Below are positions 9,355 to 16,059 of a stretch of 17,763 nt of DNA, piece after piece; positions within the stretch are counted from its first letter, which is position 1, and each line of letters begins with the position of its first letter. This stretch comes from Bdellovibrio sp. (GTDB lineage Bacteria > Bdellovibrionota > Bdellovibrionia > Bdellovibrionales > Bdellovibrionaceae). Location: the NCBI GenBank assembly GCA_019104905.1, contig JAHRXB010000143.1, positions 1-17,763 of the forward strand. The letters run 5' to 3'. The position numbers were made by a program, and so were the translations under genes. The notes under the pieces are model-generated. The model searched no databases, had not been told where the DNA came from, and worked only from the letters and a program-made list of their open reading frames with translations.

Positions 9355-10460
9355 TAGGCGGCTTTGTTGAATTTGGATTTGGGGAATGGGAGGTTGTTGT
9401 CGATGATTTCGTCCATGAAAAGTGGGATGTTCCCTGTGGCCTGGAGTTTTCCCTCCAGAGTTCCGTCGGGACGACGAGTCAATCGAGACATTTCAAAGAT
9501 CGGAACCACGTTGTATGAACCATCCGCATTAAATCCGCGCACTTCGCTGATTGCGGCAATGCGGCGAGATCCATCCGAAAAACGAGAAACTTGAATGATA
9601 ATTTCGATGGCCGAAACCACCTGAGAGCGCAGCGCCTTCTCACTGATCTTCGCGTCTCCCCCTTGAGCCAGAGCCTCCAAACGCACAATCGCGTCCTCCG
9701 GAGTATTCGCATGGACCGTGCCCATACAACCCTTGTGGCCCGTATTCATCGCATTCAGAAGTTCCATCGCTTCACTCGAACGAACCTCCCCCACAATAAT
9801 ACGATCCGGACGCAAACGCAGAGCACTCTTCAAAAGGTCTTTAATCGTGACTTCACCCTTGCCACTTTGATCACCCTGGCGAGTTTCAAACATCACCACA
9901 TGCTCGTAATCAACTTGCAGCTCCGACGAGTCCTCAATCACCATCACACGCTGTCCCTTGGGGATGCGCGTACACAACAGTGACAGCAAGGTCGTCTTAC
10001 CCGAACCCGTCCCCCCACTCACGATGATATTTTTTCCCAAGAACATGCAGATGTCCAAAAAGCGCGCGCCATCTTCAGTGATCGCGCCAAACTTAATGTA
10101 ATCAGCAAAAGTAATTTTGTTATTTGTAAATTTACGAATGGACAACGTCGTGCCCTTGCGGGACATCGGAGGAATCACCGCCGCAATACGCGAACCATCC
10201 GGCAAACGCGCATCCAAACGAGGCGACTCATCGTCAATACGACGGCCCACGCTTTGTGCGATACTGTTCACCGCCGCGCGCAAGTCGTCTTCCGAGGGAA
10301 AGGTTTCAGCCACACGTTCAAGCTTTCCCTTTCTCTCTACGAAAATTTCTTTGTGTCCATTGACAAGAATCTCGGAGACGCCCTTGTCATCGAGGTACTT
10401 CAAAACAGGACCCAAATTCTGCTGAATGGTCTGTTTGAAAACGTTCGACTGATCCGACAT
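9354..10460 (-). CDS. CpaF/TadA-type secretion ATPase, orphan
   Basis: This 368-residue hexameric secretion/pilus ATPase is of the TadA/CpaF/VirB11 group, which powers type II/IV secretion and Flp/Tad pilus assembly at the inner membrane. Visible parts: an N-terminal domain ([20 protein letters not shown]), Walker A GGTGSGKT (149-156), an Asp box VIEDSSEL (174-181), Walker B RIIVGEVR with Glu225, and the His box GTVHANTP (His250). All key residues are intact. Length fits the compact CpaF class. GAGGGAG precedes ATG 10460. It follows the cupredoxin-like gene by 18 bases. No pilin, CpaE, TadB/TadC or secretin gene lies in the window, so its partners are elsewhere or it does something else. An inverted repeat begins at its stop codon. 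Confidence 0.93.
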   Translation of the reverse strand: MSDQSNVFKQTIQQNLGPVLKYLDDKGVSEILVNGHKEIFVERKGKLERVAETFPSEDDLRAAVNSIAQSVGRRIDDESPRLDARLPDGSRIAAVIPPMSRKGTTLSIRKFTNNKITFADYIKFGAITEDGARFLDICMFLGKNIIVSGGTGSGKTTLLSLLCTRIPKGQRVMVIEDSSELQVDYEHVVMFETRQGDQSGKGEVTIKDLLKSALRLRPDRIIVGEVRSSEAMELLNAMNTGHKGCMGTVHANTPEDAIVRLEALAQGGDAKISEKALRSQVVSAIEIIIQVSRFSDGSRRIAAISEVRGFNADGSYNVVPIFEMSRLTRRPDGTLEGKLQATGNIPLFMDEIIDNNLPFPKSKFNKAA

Positions 10461-10478
10461 GGGCTGCGCTCCCTCGAT

Positions 10479-10991
10479 TTAGTTTGAAGCAGGTTTTCTG
10501 TCAGCAGAACCCGCGTCAGAATAGATGATAAACTTCCCCTGCACGGCCGTTTCCGGGCATTGATAAGAGAAGATGCCATCGGTTTTTGGAGTTACATAAA
10601 AAGTTTTTTGTTCCCCAAACACCGTATTGTGGTGCTCAGAAAACGCATCGAGAACGAAACTGACGTTCTTTTCTTTCCCATTCACGTTCACCACATGAAT
10701 ACGATAGTTGCTCCCCTTTTTCAGGCGAACCGTGTCGGGCACAAAACCCTTATCCGTATTCATGATCACGATGTCTTGAGTGGGCTCTACCGACTCAAAA
10801 ACTTTAGACAAAATACTTACGGATTGATCTTCTTGAATACTTGCCGGCAAACGATCTTCGTTTTTGACTCGGTTGAACTCAACCTGTCGACGAGAGAAGT
10901 CCACTTCCCATGCCATCGCGGTTTGCGACACCAAAAGAATCAAGGCTATCTTAGTGCAACTCTGTGCGATCTTGGAACTCACAAAACTCAC
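10479..10991 (-). CDS. Exported cupredoxin-like domain protein
   Basis: This 170-residue protein has a signal peptide (cleavage likely after AMA, residue 27). Residues about 73-157 have the beta-sandwich pattern of cupredoxins: FVPDTVRLKKGSNYRIHVVN, then TPKTDGIFSYQCPETAVQGK. Copper ligands are incomplete: Cys145 is present in YQCPET, but the usual following His is Thr (CPET), no clear axial Met follows, and His120-His121 are the only nearby histidines. It may therefore bind copper atypically or only structurally. Its start overlaps the 92-aa gene upstream by 41 bases and the CpaF-like ATPase starts 18 bases after its stop, so the three form one operon. Link to the ATPase is inferred from context only. 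Confidence 0.82.
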   Translation of the reverse strand: MSFVSSKIAQSCTKIALILLVSQTAMAWEVDFSRRQVEFNRVKNEDRLPASIQEDQSVSILSKVFESVEPTQDIVIMNTDKGFVPDTVRLKKGSNYRIHVVNVNGKEKNVSFVLDAFSEHHNTVFGEQKTFYVTPKTDGIFSYQCPETAVQGKFIIYSDAGSADRKPASN

Positions 10992-11229
10992 GCGCCACCT
11001 CCATTGCGATATAATTCACGGATCTTTGATCCATCATGTGGAGCTTCTGGATGAGTAGGTCTTTGTTCCCTTTGCATGCGTTGATTGCCTGAAACGCATC
11101 ACTCAAGATTCCTGGCTGTGCCATCATCTCTTTCGTGATTTCGCTCCAATCCAATTTCAAAACAGGATCAATCGCACCTACGGTGTAGAGTGCATCAAAC
11201 ACTATTTGTAAATCGCCTTGAAGAAACAT
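10951..11229 (-). CDS. Small soluble protein of unknown function
   Basis: I do not recognise this 92-residue protein. It starts at ATG 11229 with a strong AGGAGG 5 bases upstream. There is no signal peptide or membrane helix; it is likely cytosolic and mainly helical (MFLQGDLQIVFDALYTVGAI at the start). Two Cys residues occur (about 52 and 83). Its last 41 bases overlap the cupredoxin-like gene in another frame. It is the first gene of the operon that leads to the orphan CpaF ATPase, so it could be a regulator or adaptor for it. Confidence 0.78.
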   Translation of the reverse strand: MFLQGDLQIVFDALYTVGAIDPVLKLDWSEITKEMMAQPGILSDAFQAINACKGNKDLLIQKLHMMDQRSVNYIAMEVAREFCEFQDRTELH

Positions 11230-11286
11230 CGAATCCTCCTAATTGCTCCGGGCATCCAGCCCTCTCATGTTGTTTCTATCGGTAGG

Positions 11287-11308
11287 AGTTCGTGAGAACT
11301 TGAGTCAA
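11287..11308 (-). promoter_or_regulatory. Possible -35 with inverted repeat upstream of the small-protein operon
   Basis: On the minus strand TTGACT (11308-11303) is a good -35. Just after it is AGTTC-TCAC-GAACT (11300-11287), a 5-base-arm dyad where the spacer would be. No convincing -10 follows (TACCGA is the best). It lies about 58-79 bases upstream of ATG 11229. Confidence 0.3.
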
Positions 11309-11354
11309 TTTGAGGCGATTTTTAAGGAGTTGAGGAGATCTATCGTTTGACGCT

Positions 11355-11391
11355 GGCCCTGGGTCGAAACGGACCAGGGCCCGGTCTGGTC
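11355..11391 (-). terminator. GC-rich hairpin after secreted-protein gene, with competing alternative fold
   Basis: GGCCCTGG (11355-11362) and CCAGGGCC (11374-11381) make a perfect 8-bp stem, extended by TCG/CGG inside with one mismatch. A second dyad, GACCAG (11372-11377)/CTGGTC (11386-11391), uses the same CCAG bases, so the two folds are mutually exclusive. No T-run follows on the minus strand. It lies 9 bases past the stop at 11400 and probably ends or slows that transcript. The remaining part of the 170-base gap (11230-11354) has no gene. Confidence 0.4.
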
Positions 11392-11399
11392 GAGGGAAT

Positions 11400-12044
11400 T
11401 TATTTCCCTGAAGAGGTCTTTTCTGCCGAACTTTCAGTCGCGGATCCCTGAGTCGCCTCAAGGGACTCCGCTTTTTCAATGTTTTGAGACAGGATCTTTT
11501 CTGCCAGTTCCGAAGGTGACACCGTCGACTTCATCGTACGGAGCTTTCGTTCGTTGACAGCTTCTTTTGAAACTTCAATCTGTGCATCCCGAATTCTTTC
11601 GACAATCTTCCTCTCAAACCCTTCGGATTTGATATAAGGTTTGACCTCTGCCAACAGATTTTCCAAGAAAATGACGTAAGTCATTTGCACCACTGGTTTA
11701 AAAGCGCGAGGATTCTTCAATGCGTTGATGGCTTCGTCAGTTAATTGACTGATCGTTTTTTCCCAGGACTCTAAATTATCCAAATTGGTCCGCAAAGGCG
11801 CCACCACTTTTTCAATCATGTCATCATCGTTGGGGCGAGAATAAACTGCCTGTAATGCTTCTTTAAGAGGCACGGCTTTTCCGCTCGCCGATTTTTTGGA
11901 TTCTTTCACTTTGTCACTGACCAGTTTATTCATCTGATCCAGATCCTTCAGTGCCAACTGTGAATAGTTAAACAACAAACCCGCTTGGGCTTGCATACAA
12001 AATACAAATGTAAACATTGTTAAAAGGAAATTTGCTTTTTTCAT
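11400..12044 (-). CDS. Secreted helical protein of unknown function
   Basis: I do not recognise this 214-residue protein. It has a signal peptide (MKKANFLLTMFTFVFCMQAQ, cleavage near residue 21) and a long helical, highly charged mature region with no cysteine; the C-terminal 25 residues are Ser/Thr/Glu-rich and probably disordered. No lipobox follows the signal, so it is likely periplasmic. The only strong ribosome binding site, GGGAGG, is 17 bases before ATG 12044, but 8 bases before an in-frame CTG (12053), so a CTG start giving three extra residues is possible. It diverges from the DsbA-like gene and ends near a GC-rich hairpin. Confidence 0.78.
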   Translation of the reverse strand: MKKANFLLTMFTFVFCMQAQAGLLFNYSQLALKDLDQMNKLVSDKVKESKKSASGKAVPLKEALQAVYSRPNDDDMIEKVVAPLRTNLDNLESWEKTISQLTDEAINALKNPRAFKPVVQMTYVIFLENLLAEVKPYIKSEGFERKIVERIRDAQIEVSKEAVNERKLRTMKSTVSPSELAEKILSQNIEKAESLEATQGSATESSAEKTSSGK

Positions 12045-12137
12045 AAATCTCAGTTTAAAGACCTCCCTGAGCGAGACAAGGCCAGAATCGACCAGACCAA
12101 AGACTGGGATTTTTTCCTTCCCTCTAAACTGAAAATA

Positions 12138-12167
12138 ATGTCAAATAAAGGGGCTCAAAACTTTAAT
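12138..12167 (+). promoter_or_regulatory. Candidate sigma-70 promoter of the DsbA-like gene
   Basis: ATGTCA (12138-12143), an 18-base spacer and TTTAAT (12162-12167) fit a housekeeping promoter. Transcription would start near 12174, just before the GGAGG at 12178-12182, giving a very short leader. Confidence 0.4.
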
Positions 12168-12187
12168 AATCCATCTCGGAGGAAACA

Positions 12188-12970
12188 TTGAAAGCACTTA
12201 AGTTTTTTGGAATTGGCGCGTTAGCACTTTCGCTTGTGAATTGTGCTCCATCTGCTAAGCAACTCAAAGAAGCCGTTGAAAAAGATCCTAGCATCGTTTT
12301 CGTCGCTATCGAAAAAGACCCAGAGCAATTTATTGAGGTTGTGAATAAAGCAGCCCAAAACGCTCAACGTAAAGCTCAAGAAAAAGCTGTTGCCGAAGAA
12401 GGCAAAAAGCGTGATGAAGAGTTCGCCAATCCTTTGAAGCCTGTTGTCGAAGAGGGTCGCGTTATCTTTGGACCTAAAGACGCTAAAATCACTATCATCG
12501 AATATTCTGACTTTGAATGTCCTTATTGCGCTAAAGGCCACGCAACTGTTGACGAAGTAATGAAGGCTTACCCTAAAGACGTACGTGTTGTTTACAAGCA
12601 CTTGCCTTTGGACTTCCATCCTTTGGCAATGCCTGCGGCAAGATACTTTGAAGCGATTGCAATGCAAGACCATGCAAAAGCAGAGAAGTTCTACAATATC
12701 GTTTTCGAAAACCAAGGCGATCTTCGCTCTAAAAAAGAAGGTGCTTTGAAAGATGCGGCCAAAAAAGTAGGCGCGGACATGAAGAAGCTTGAGAAAGATC
12801 TAAGCAGCGAAGCAATCACTAAACGTATTGACGCTGACATGGAAGAAGCTCGTAAGTTCAACTTCTCTGGAACTCCAGGTTTCTTGATCAACGGTGTTTC
12901 TCTTCGTGGAGCATATCCGTTCTCTGAATTCAAAGACATCATCGAACGTCACCTAAAAGGTGGAAAATAG
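12188..12970 (+). CDS. DsbA-like thioredoxin-fold lipoprotein
   Basis: This 260-residue envelope thiol-disulfide oxidoreductase is likely involved in disulfide formation or exchange in exported proteins. The N-terminal signal ends SLVNC, with Cys19 the probable lipidated residue (Asn at -1 is unusual). A helical, charged region follows (about 22-80, QRKAQEKAVAEEGKKRDEEF), acting as a stalk. The catalytic domain starts near 93 with active site FECPYC (Cys111, Cys114) and cis-Pro motif SGTPGFLING (Pro230). The start is TTG 12188 with GGAGG 5 bases upstream; no in-frame ATG fits as well. Codons favour GCT, CGT, GTT, CCT, a pattern usual for abundant proteins and unlike the C-ending codons of its neighbours. 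A strong terminator follows, so it is transcribed alone. Confidence 0.92.
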   Translation: MKALKFFGIGALALSLVNCAPSAKQLKEAVEKDPSIVFVAIEKDPEQFIEVVNKAAQNAQRKAQEKAVAEEGKKRDEEFANPLKPVVEEGRVIFGPKDAKITIIEYSDFECPYCAKGHATVDEVMKAYPKDVRVVYKHLPLDFHPLAMPAARYFEAIAMQDHAKAEKFYNIVFENQGDLRSKKEGALKDAAKKVGADMKKLEKDLSSEAITKRIDADMEEARKFNFSGTPGFLINGVSLRGAYPFSEFKDIIERHLKGGK

Positions 12971-12996
12971 TCCTTAACATTCCCTGTTGGACTTTT

Positions 12997-13030
12997 AAAA
13001 CCCACAGTTGCTTCAACTGTGGGTTTTTTT
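12997..13030 (+). terminator. Rho-independent terminator after the DsbA-like gene
   Basis: AAAACCCACAGTTG pairs perfectly with CAACTGTGGGTTTT around a 3-base loop (CTT), followed by more T residues. It lies 27 bases after the stop codon. Confidence 0.93.
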
Positions 13031-13051
13031 ATTGCCGCGAGCGCATTTTAT

Positions 13052-13080
13052 TTGTGCCCTCTTCTCAACTCGAATACATT
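13052..13080 (+). promoter_or_regulatory. Weak candidate promoter of the HEPN gene
   Basis: TTGTGC (13052-13057), a 17-base spacer and TACATT (13075-13080). Both boxes match the consensus only in part. Position fits: transcription near 13087, 23 bases before ATG 13110, and just past a terminator, so a promoter is needed here. Confidence 0.25.
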
Positions 13081-13109
13081 GAATTCATAACACCTCACAA
13101 AGGAACTCT

Positions 13110-13493
13110 ATGAGCGCGCACGCAAAGTCTTTGATTCTCAAGGCTCAAGATGATCTAGATCTCGCAAAAAAACATCTCGACGATGAAAAGCAACACGATT
13201 TGGTCGGCTACAACCTCGCGCAAGCCTGTGAAAAATATCTCAAAGCACTTTGTGACATGAGAGGTCTTGAGTACCCTGCCGATGAAGAGGGCCATGATCT
13301 GGATGCTCTGATGCAGGTGTTAGAGGAAAATAATTTTGCGGCCATCTCTTCCCACGCTGACATCATCGAGCTGACTCCCTACAACTCCACTAAGGCTCAC
13401 ATTCGCCCTGAAGATCGTTTGGATCTTGAAGAGTATGCGGGGTACGTGGAGAACCTGAAAAAACTCGTGGGTGAACAACTTCGTTTGCTTTAG
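13110..13493 (+). CDS. HEPN domain protein
   Basis: This 127-residue all-helical protein spans one HEPN domain: YNLAQACEKYLKALCDMRG (the helix with the family's A-x-E-K-x-L-K-A pattern), then GHDLDALMQ, where many members have THDL, and a C-terminal PYNSTKAHIRPEDRLD segment matching the end of the fold. HEPN proteins are often RNases or toxins paired with a MNT nucleotidyltransferase antitoxin. The RNase motif R-x(4-6)-H is not clear here (the nearest Arg and His are ten residues apart), and no MNT gene is adjacent, so nuclease activity is doubtful. AAGGAA precedes ATG 13110. Its stop is one base from the stop of the convergent transpeptidase gene, with no terminator between. Confidence 0.85.
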   Translation: MSAHAKSLILKAQDDLDLAKKHLDDEKQHDLVGYNLAQACEKYLKALCDMRGLEYPADEEGHDLDALMQVLEENNFAAISSHADIIELTPYNSTKAHIRPEDRLDLEEYAGYVENLKKLVGEQLRLL

Positions 13494-13494
13494 A

Positions 13495-14274
13495 TTACTT
13501 CGCGGCGGCATAAATCAAACTGCCGCCCTTGATCATGTTAATGACCTTATCCCGATGGGCCGTTGAAACTGCGGGACACCCCCAACTGCGGCCTTGAATC
13601 ACACTAGAATCTTGCACATAGCTAGCCCCATGAACCACGATAGCCCTGGGCCGGGCATTGGAATTCGTCGCAGACAGTCCGTCGAGTTTCAAAGAGTAGC
13701 CATTACTTCCCTGATACGTTTCTGCCGTTCGATAAAATCCGAGAGAGCTGGCATTCGATCCCGACACGTTACTGAACTTTTCAGCAAAACCATCATGATC
13801 GCTGTCTGAACCTTTCCCGTGAGCCACGTGAATGTTCCAAACACTTCCTGTGTTCATATTAATAAAATACCAACGTTTCTGAGTCGACTTCTGACTGAAA
13901 TCAATCACCGACAAAACCGAAGGATTCTTCAGGCTGGTCTTATTTTTATGATAGTAAAGAATCGCCTCCTCTAAATGTTTCGTCGGCACAATGTGAGTGG
14001 GATCCACATAATCATACTTCTGAAGAATCGCCTCGCGCTCGCTCAACATCGGGGGCGTTGCGGGCTCCAAAGCCGGCACCTCTGGCGTCACTGATGGAAG
14101 TTCGGCGCCCCCTTCCACTTCCTGAGAACCATTAGAACCTGAATTCTCAGGATTTGTAGCGCTCGGTTCATTTTGTGGATCATCCGGCAATACGGGAGTG
14201 CCAGATCCACAAGCCGCCAAGGTCAGTGTGGCGGCTGCGATAAACAAAAATTTCGAGAGTGAGAAAGACATCAT
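13495..14274 (-). CDS. L,D-transpeptidase catalytic domain lipoprotein (YkuD_2 type)
   Basis: This 259-residue protein probably cross-links or edits peptidoglycan in the periplasm through a catalytic Cys. The signal peptide ends LAAC (Cys22), a perfect lipobox. A disordered Pro/Glu/Ser linker (about 23-78) follows, then a catalytic domain from about 80. His215 (VVHGASYV) and Cys233 (SWGCPAVS) form the transpeptidase signature, in the S-x-G-C version of the murein L,D-transpeptidase catalytic domain family rather than the classical SHGC. GGAGG is 6 bases before ATG 14274; a second ATG follows directly. The ribosome binding site is buried in a hairpin. In predatory Bdellovibrio, enzymes of this class shape the cell and modify prey wall, so that role is possible but not shown. 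Confidence 0.9.
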   Translation of the reverse strand: MMSFSLSKFLFIAAATLTLAACGSGTPVLPDDPQNEPSATNPENSGSNGSQEVEGGAELPSVTPEVPALEPATPPMLSEREAILQKYDYVDPTHIVPTKHLEEAILYYHKNKTSLKNPSVLSVIDFSQKSTQKRWYFINMNTGSVWNIHVAHGKGSDSDHDGFAEKFSNVSGSNASSLGFYRTAETYQGSNGYSLKLDGLSATNSNARPRAIVVHGASYVQDSSVIQGRSWGCPAVSTAHRDKVINMIKGGSLIYAAAK

Positions 14275-14309
14275 GCCGATCCTCCGTGGTTTTCACAGAG
14301 GAAATCGGC
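14275..14309 (-). promoter_or_regulatory. Hairpin sequestering the ribosome binding site of the L,D-transpeptidase gene
   Basis: In the minus-strand RNA, GCCGAU (14309-14304), a UU bulge, CCUCUGUG (14301-14294), loop AAAAC, CACGGAGG (14288-14281) and AUCGGC (14280-14275) fold into a 14-bp stem with one U-G pair. The last paired base is directly before the AUG, so GGAGG and the whole spacer are covered. Candidate RNA thermometer or translation switch. Seen directly; function inferred. Confidence 0.65.
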
Positions 14310-14360
14310 TGCTCATTTTTAAAACTTAAAACTTTTTAGAACTGACTGAAGTCTCGACAC

Positions 14361-14393
14361 GTTTCCGAGGGAAACTGAATGTCTTCTAGACAT
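14361..14393. repeat. Two short adjacent hairpins in the adh/transpeptidase gap
   Basis: GTTTCC-GAG-GGAAAC (14361-14375) and ATGTCT-TCT-AGACAT (14379-14393) are both perfect 6-bp dyads with 3-base loops, 3 bases apart. They lie 7 bases past the dehydrogenase stop. They may be part of its 3' end, but the T-run (TTTTTCTT) is on the plus-strand side. Confidence 0.35.
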
Positions 14394-14400
14394 TTTTCTT

Positions 14401-15447
14401 CTATTTCAACGAAGCGATATCAATCACAAACCGATAACGGACATCTCCCTTCAGCATGCGTTCATAGGCCTCGTTGATCTTCTGCACCGGAATCAATTCA
14501 ATGTCTGAAGCCACACCTTTTTCAGCGCAGAAATCCAACATCTCCTGCGTCTCTTTAATGCCTCCGATCAAAGAGCCCGCAAGACTTCTTCTGCCCATCA
14601 CCAAGGGAAATGGATGGATCGGTTCAGGGCGCTCCGGAATACCCAAAAGAACCATCGCTCCGTCCCGCTTCACCAGCCCCAGGAAGCGATTTAAGTCCAA
14701 AGATGCGGAAACAGTGTTGATGATTAAATCAAAGTAGCGATTGTACTTTTTAAAAGTCTCATCTTCCGACCCCAGCACATAGTGAGTCGCCCCTAAGCGA
14801 TGAGCATCTTCTTTCTTTTTATTTGATGAGCTGATGACCGTGACTTCGGCTCCCATAGCGGCTGCCAGCTTCACGGCCATGTGCCCCAGGCCCCCCAGCC
14901 CCATCACCGCTACTTTGCTGCCGGGGCCGACCTTCCAATGGCGAAGAGGCGAATACGTTGTGATTCCCGCACACAACAGAGGAGCGGCTTTATCCAGAGG
15001 AAGTCGAGGAGAAATTTTTAAAACAAAATCTTCCTTCACGACAATCTTCGTCGAGTATCCGCCTTGAGTTGGAGTTTTCCCATCGCGCTCTTTGGAATTA
15101 TAAGTCCCAACGAATCCTTTTTCACAGTATTGCTCCAGACCTTCCCCACAGGAGGCACACTCTTGGCAGGAATCCACCATACAGCCCACACCCACGGAGT
15201 CTCCCACTTTAAATTTCTTCACACTTGAACCAACTTGCGAAACTTTACCCACGATCTCATGCCCGGGAACCATCGGAAAGGTTGCGCCTCCCCACTCGTC
15301 ACGCACCTGATGAAGATCGGAATGACAAACTCCGCAATAATGAATATCGATCATCACGTCATGAGGACCCGGCTCTCGTCTTTCAAATTGATAGGGTTTC
15401 AAAGCTTCTTTCGCCTGATAGGCGGCATATGAATTTACAGTTGGCAT
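14401..15447 (-). CDS. Zinc-dependent NADP-type alcohol/aldehyde dehydrogenase (YahK-like, CAD family)
   Basis: This 348-residue medium-chain dehydrogenase/reductase probably reduces aldehydes with NADPH in the cytosol. Catalytic zinc ligands are Cys41 (CGVCHSD), His63-Glu64 (GHE) and Cys159; the structural zinc site is Cys94, Cys97, Cys100 and Cys108. The nucleotide-binding motif is GLGGLG (183-188), and SSSNKKK (206-212) at the end of the second strand favours NADP(H), as in YahK/cinnamyl-alcohol dehydrogenase relatives. Length and order of motifs are normal. AAGGGAG lies 7 bases before ATG 15447. A TATAGT (15475-15470) could be its -10 box, though no good -35 was seen. The natural substrate cannot be told from sequence. 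Confidence 0.93.
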   Translation of the reverse strand: MPTVNSYAAYQAKEALKPYQFERREPGPHDVMIDIHYCGVCHSDLHQVRDEWGGATFPMVPGHEIVGKVSQVGSSVKKFKVGDSVGVGCMVDSCQECASCGEGLEQYCEKGFVGTYNSKERDGKTPTQGGYSTKIVVKEDFVLKISPRLPLDKAAPLLCAGITTYSPLRHWKVGPGSKVAVMGLGGLGHMAVKLAAAMGAEVTVISSSNKKKEDAHRLGATHYVLGSEDETFKKYNRYFDLIINTVSASLDLNRFLGLVKRDGAMVLLGIPERPEPIHPFPLVMGRRSLAGSLIGGIKETQEMLDFCAEKGVASDIELIPVQKINEAYERMLKGDVRYRFVIDIASLK

Positions 15448-15612
15448 TGCTCACTCCCTTTTGCGAGCTACTATAACTCGTCATACCCGCTTGAGGAAGA
15501 CTTTCAAATAACAAAGATTCAAACAATTTCCCTCTCAAAAAACAAAGCATTCAGAAAACCCATCCCTTCCATCAAAAACAGACTTATTCTTTTCAAAAAA
15601 AGGAGATCCCTT

Positions 15613-16029
15613 ATGAGAGTTCGAGAAATCATGCATCCCAAAGCCAAAGTCATCAACTTCGAACACACCGTCGAAGAGGCGGCTCGTATCATGGAGAGCG
15701 AAGACTGCGGCTCTATTCCCGTAGAAAAAAACGATAAAATGGTCGGCATGGTGACGGATCGTGATATCGCCATCCGCGTGGTCGCTCACGGAAAAGATCC
15801 ACGCAAAACCAAAGTGCAAGAAATTATGAGTGAAGGTATTAACTATTGTTTTGAGGACGACGACCTCGAAGAGGTCAGCAAGAAGATGAGCGGAAAACAA
15901 CATCGCCGTCTGCCGGTCGTCGATAAAAATAAACGCCTGGTCGGCATGGTCAGCCTTGGAGATATCGCCAACCGAGGGGGCGACGCCAAGCTAACTCATA
16001 AAACACTTTCCAGCGTCTCACACCACTAA
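15613..16029 (+). CDS. Two-CBS-domain protein
   Basis: This 138-residue protein is little more than a CBS pair (Bateman module), with repeats at about 1-60 and 67-127. Each has the family's pattern: VREIMHPKAKVINFEHTVEE, CGSIPVEKN, MVGMVTDRDIAIRVVA in the first, VQEIMSEGINYCFEDDDLEE, RRLPVVDKN, LVGMVSLGDIA in the second. Such modules bind adenine nucleotides (AMP, ATP, NADH) or related ligands and usually regulate a partner protein; no partner is evident nearby. The second copy has SLGD in place of TDRD, so only the first keeps the consensus ribose-binding Asp-Arg-Asp. AAGGAG lies 7 bases before ATG 15613. The 165-base gap upstream (15448-15612) has no gene. Confidence 0.93.
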   Translation: MRVREIMHPKAKVINFEHTVEEAARIMESEDCGSIPVEKNDKMVGMVTDRDIAIRVVAHGKDPRKTKVQEIMSEGINYCFEDDDLEEVSKKMSGKQHRRLPVVDKNKRLVGMVSLGDIANRGGDAKLTHKTLSSVSHH

Positions 16030-16034
16030 GGGAA

Positions 16035-16059
16035 AAGGTACGGCCTTAGGCCGTACCTT
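16035..16059. terminator. Bidirectional terminator between CBS gene and sfsA
   Basis: AAGGTACGGCC pairs perfectly with GGCCGTACCTT (11 bp) around TTA. Reading minus, TTTT follows the stem; reading plus, only a mixed sequence does, so it works best for sfsA. The stop codon of sfsA (16058-16060) overlaps its edge. Confidence 0.85.

Noticed and set aside
11287..11300. LexA (SOS) box
   Set aside because: The half-sites are GTTC-N4-GAAC, the reverse order of the GAAC-N4-GTTC site of Gram-positive LexA, so it does not match a known box.
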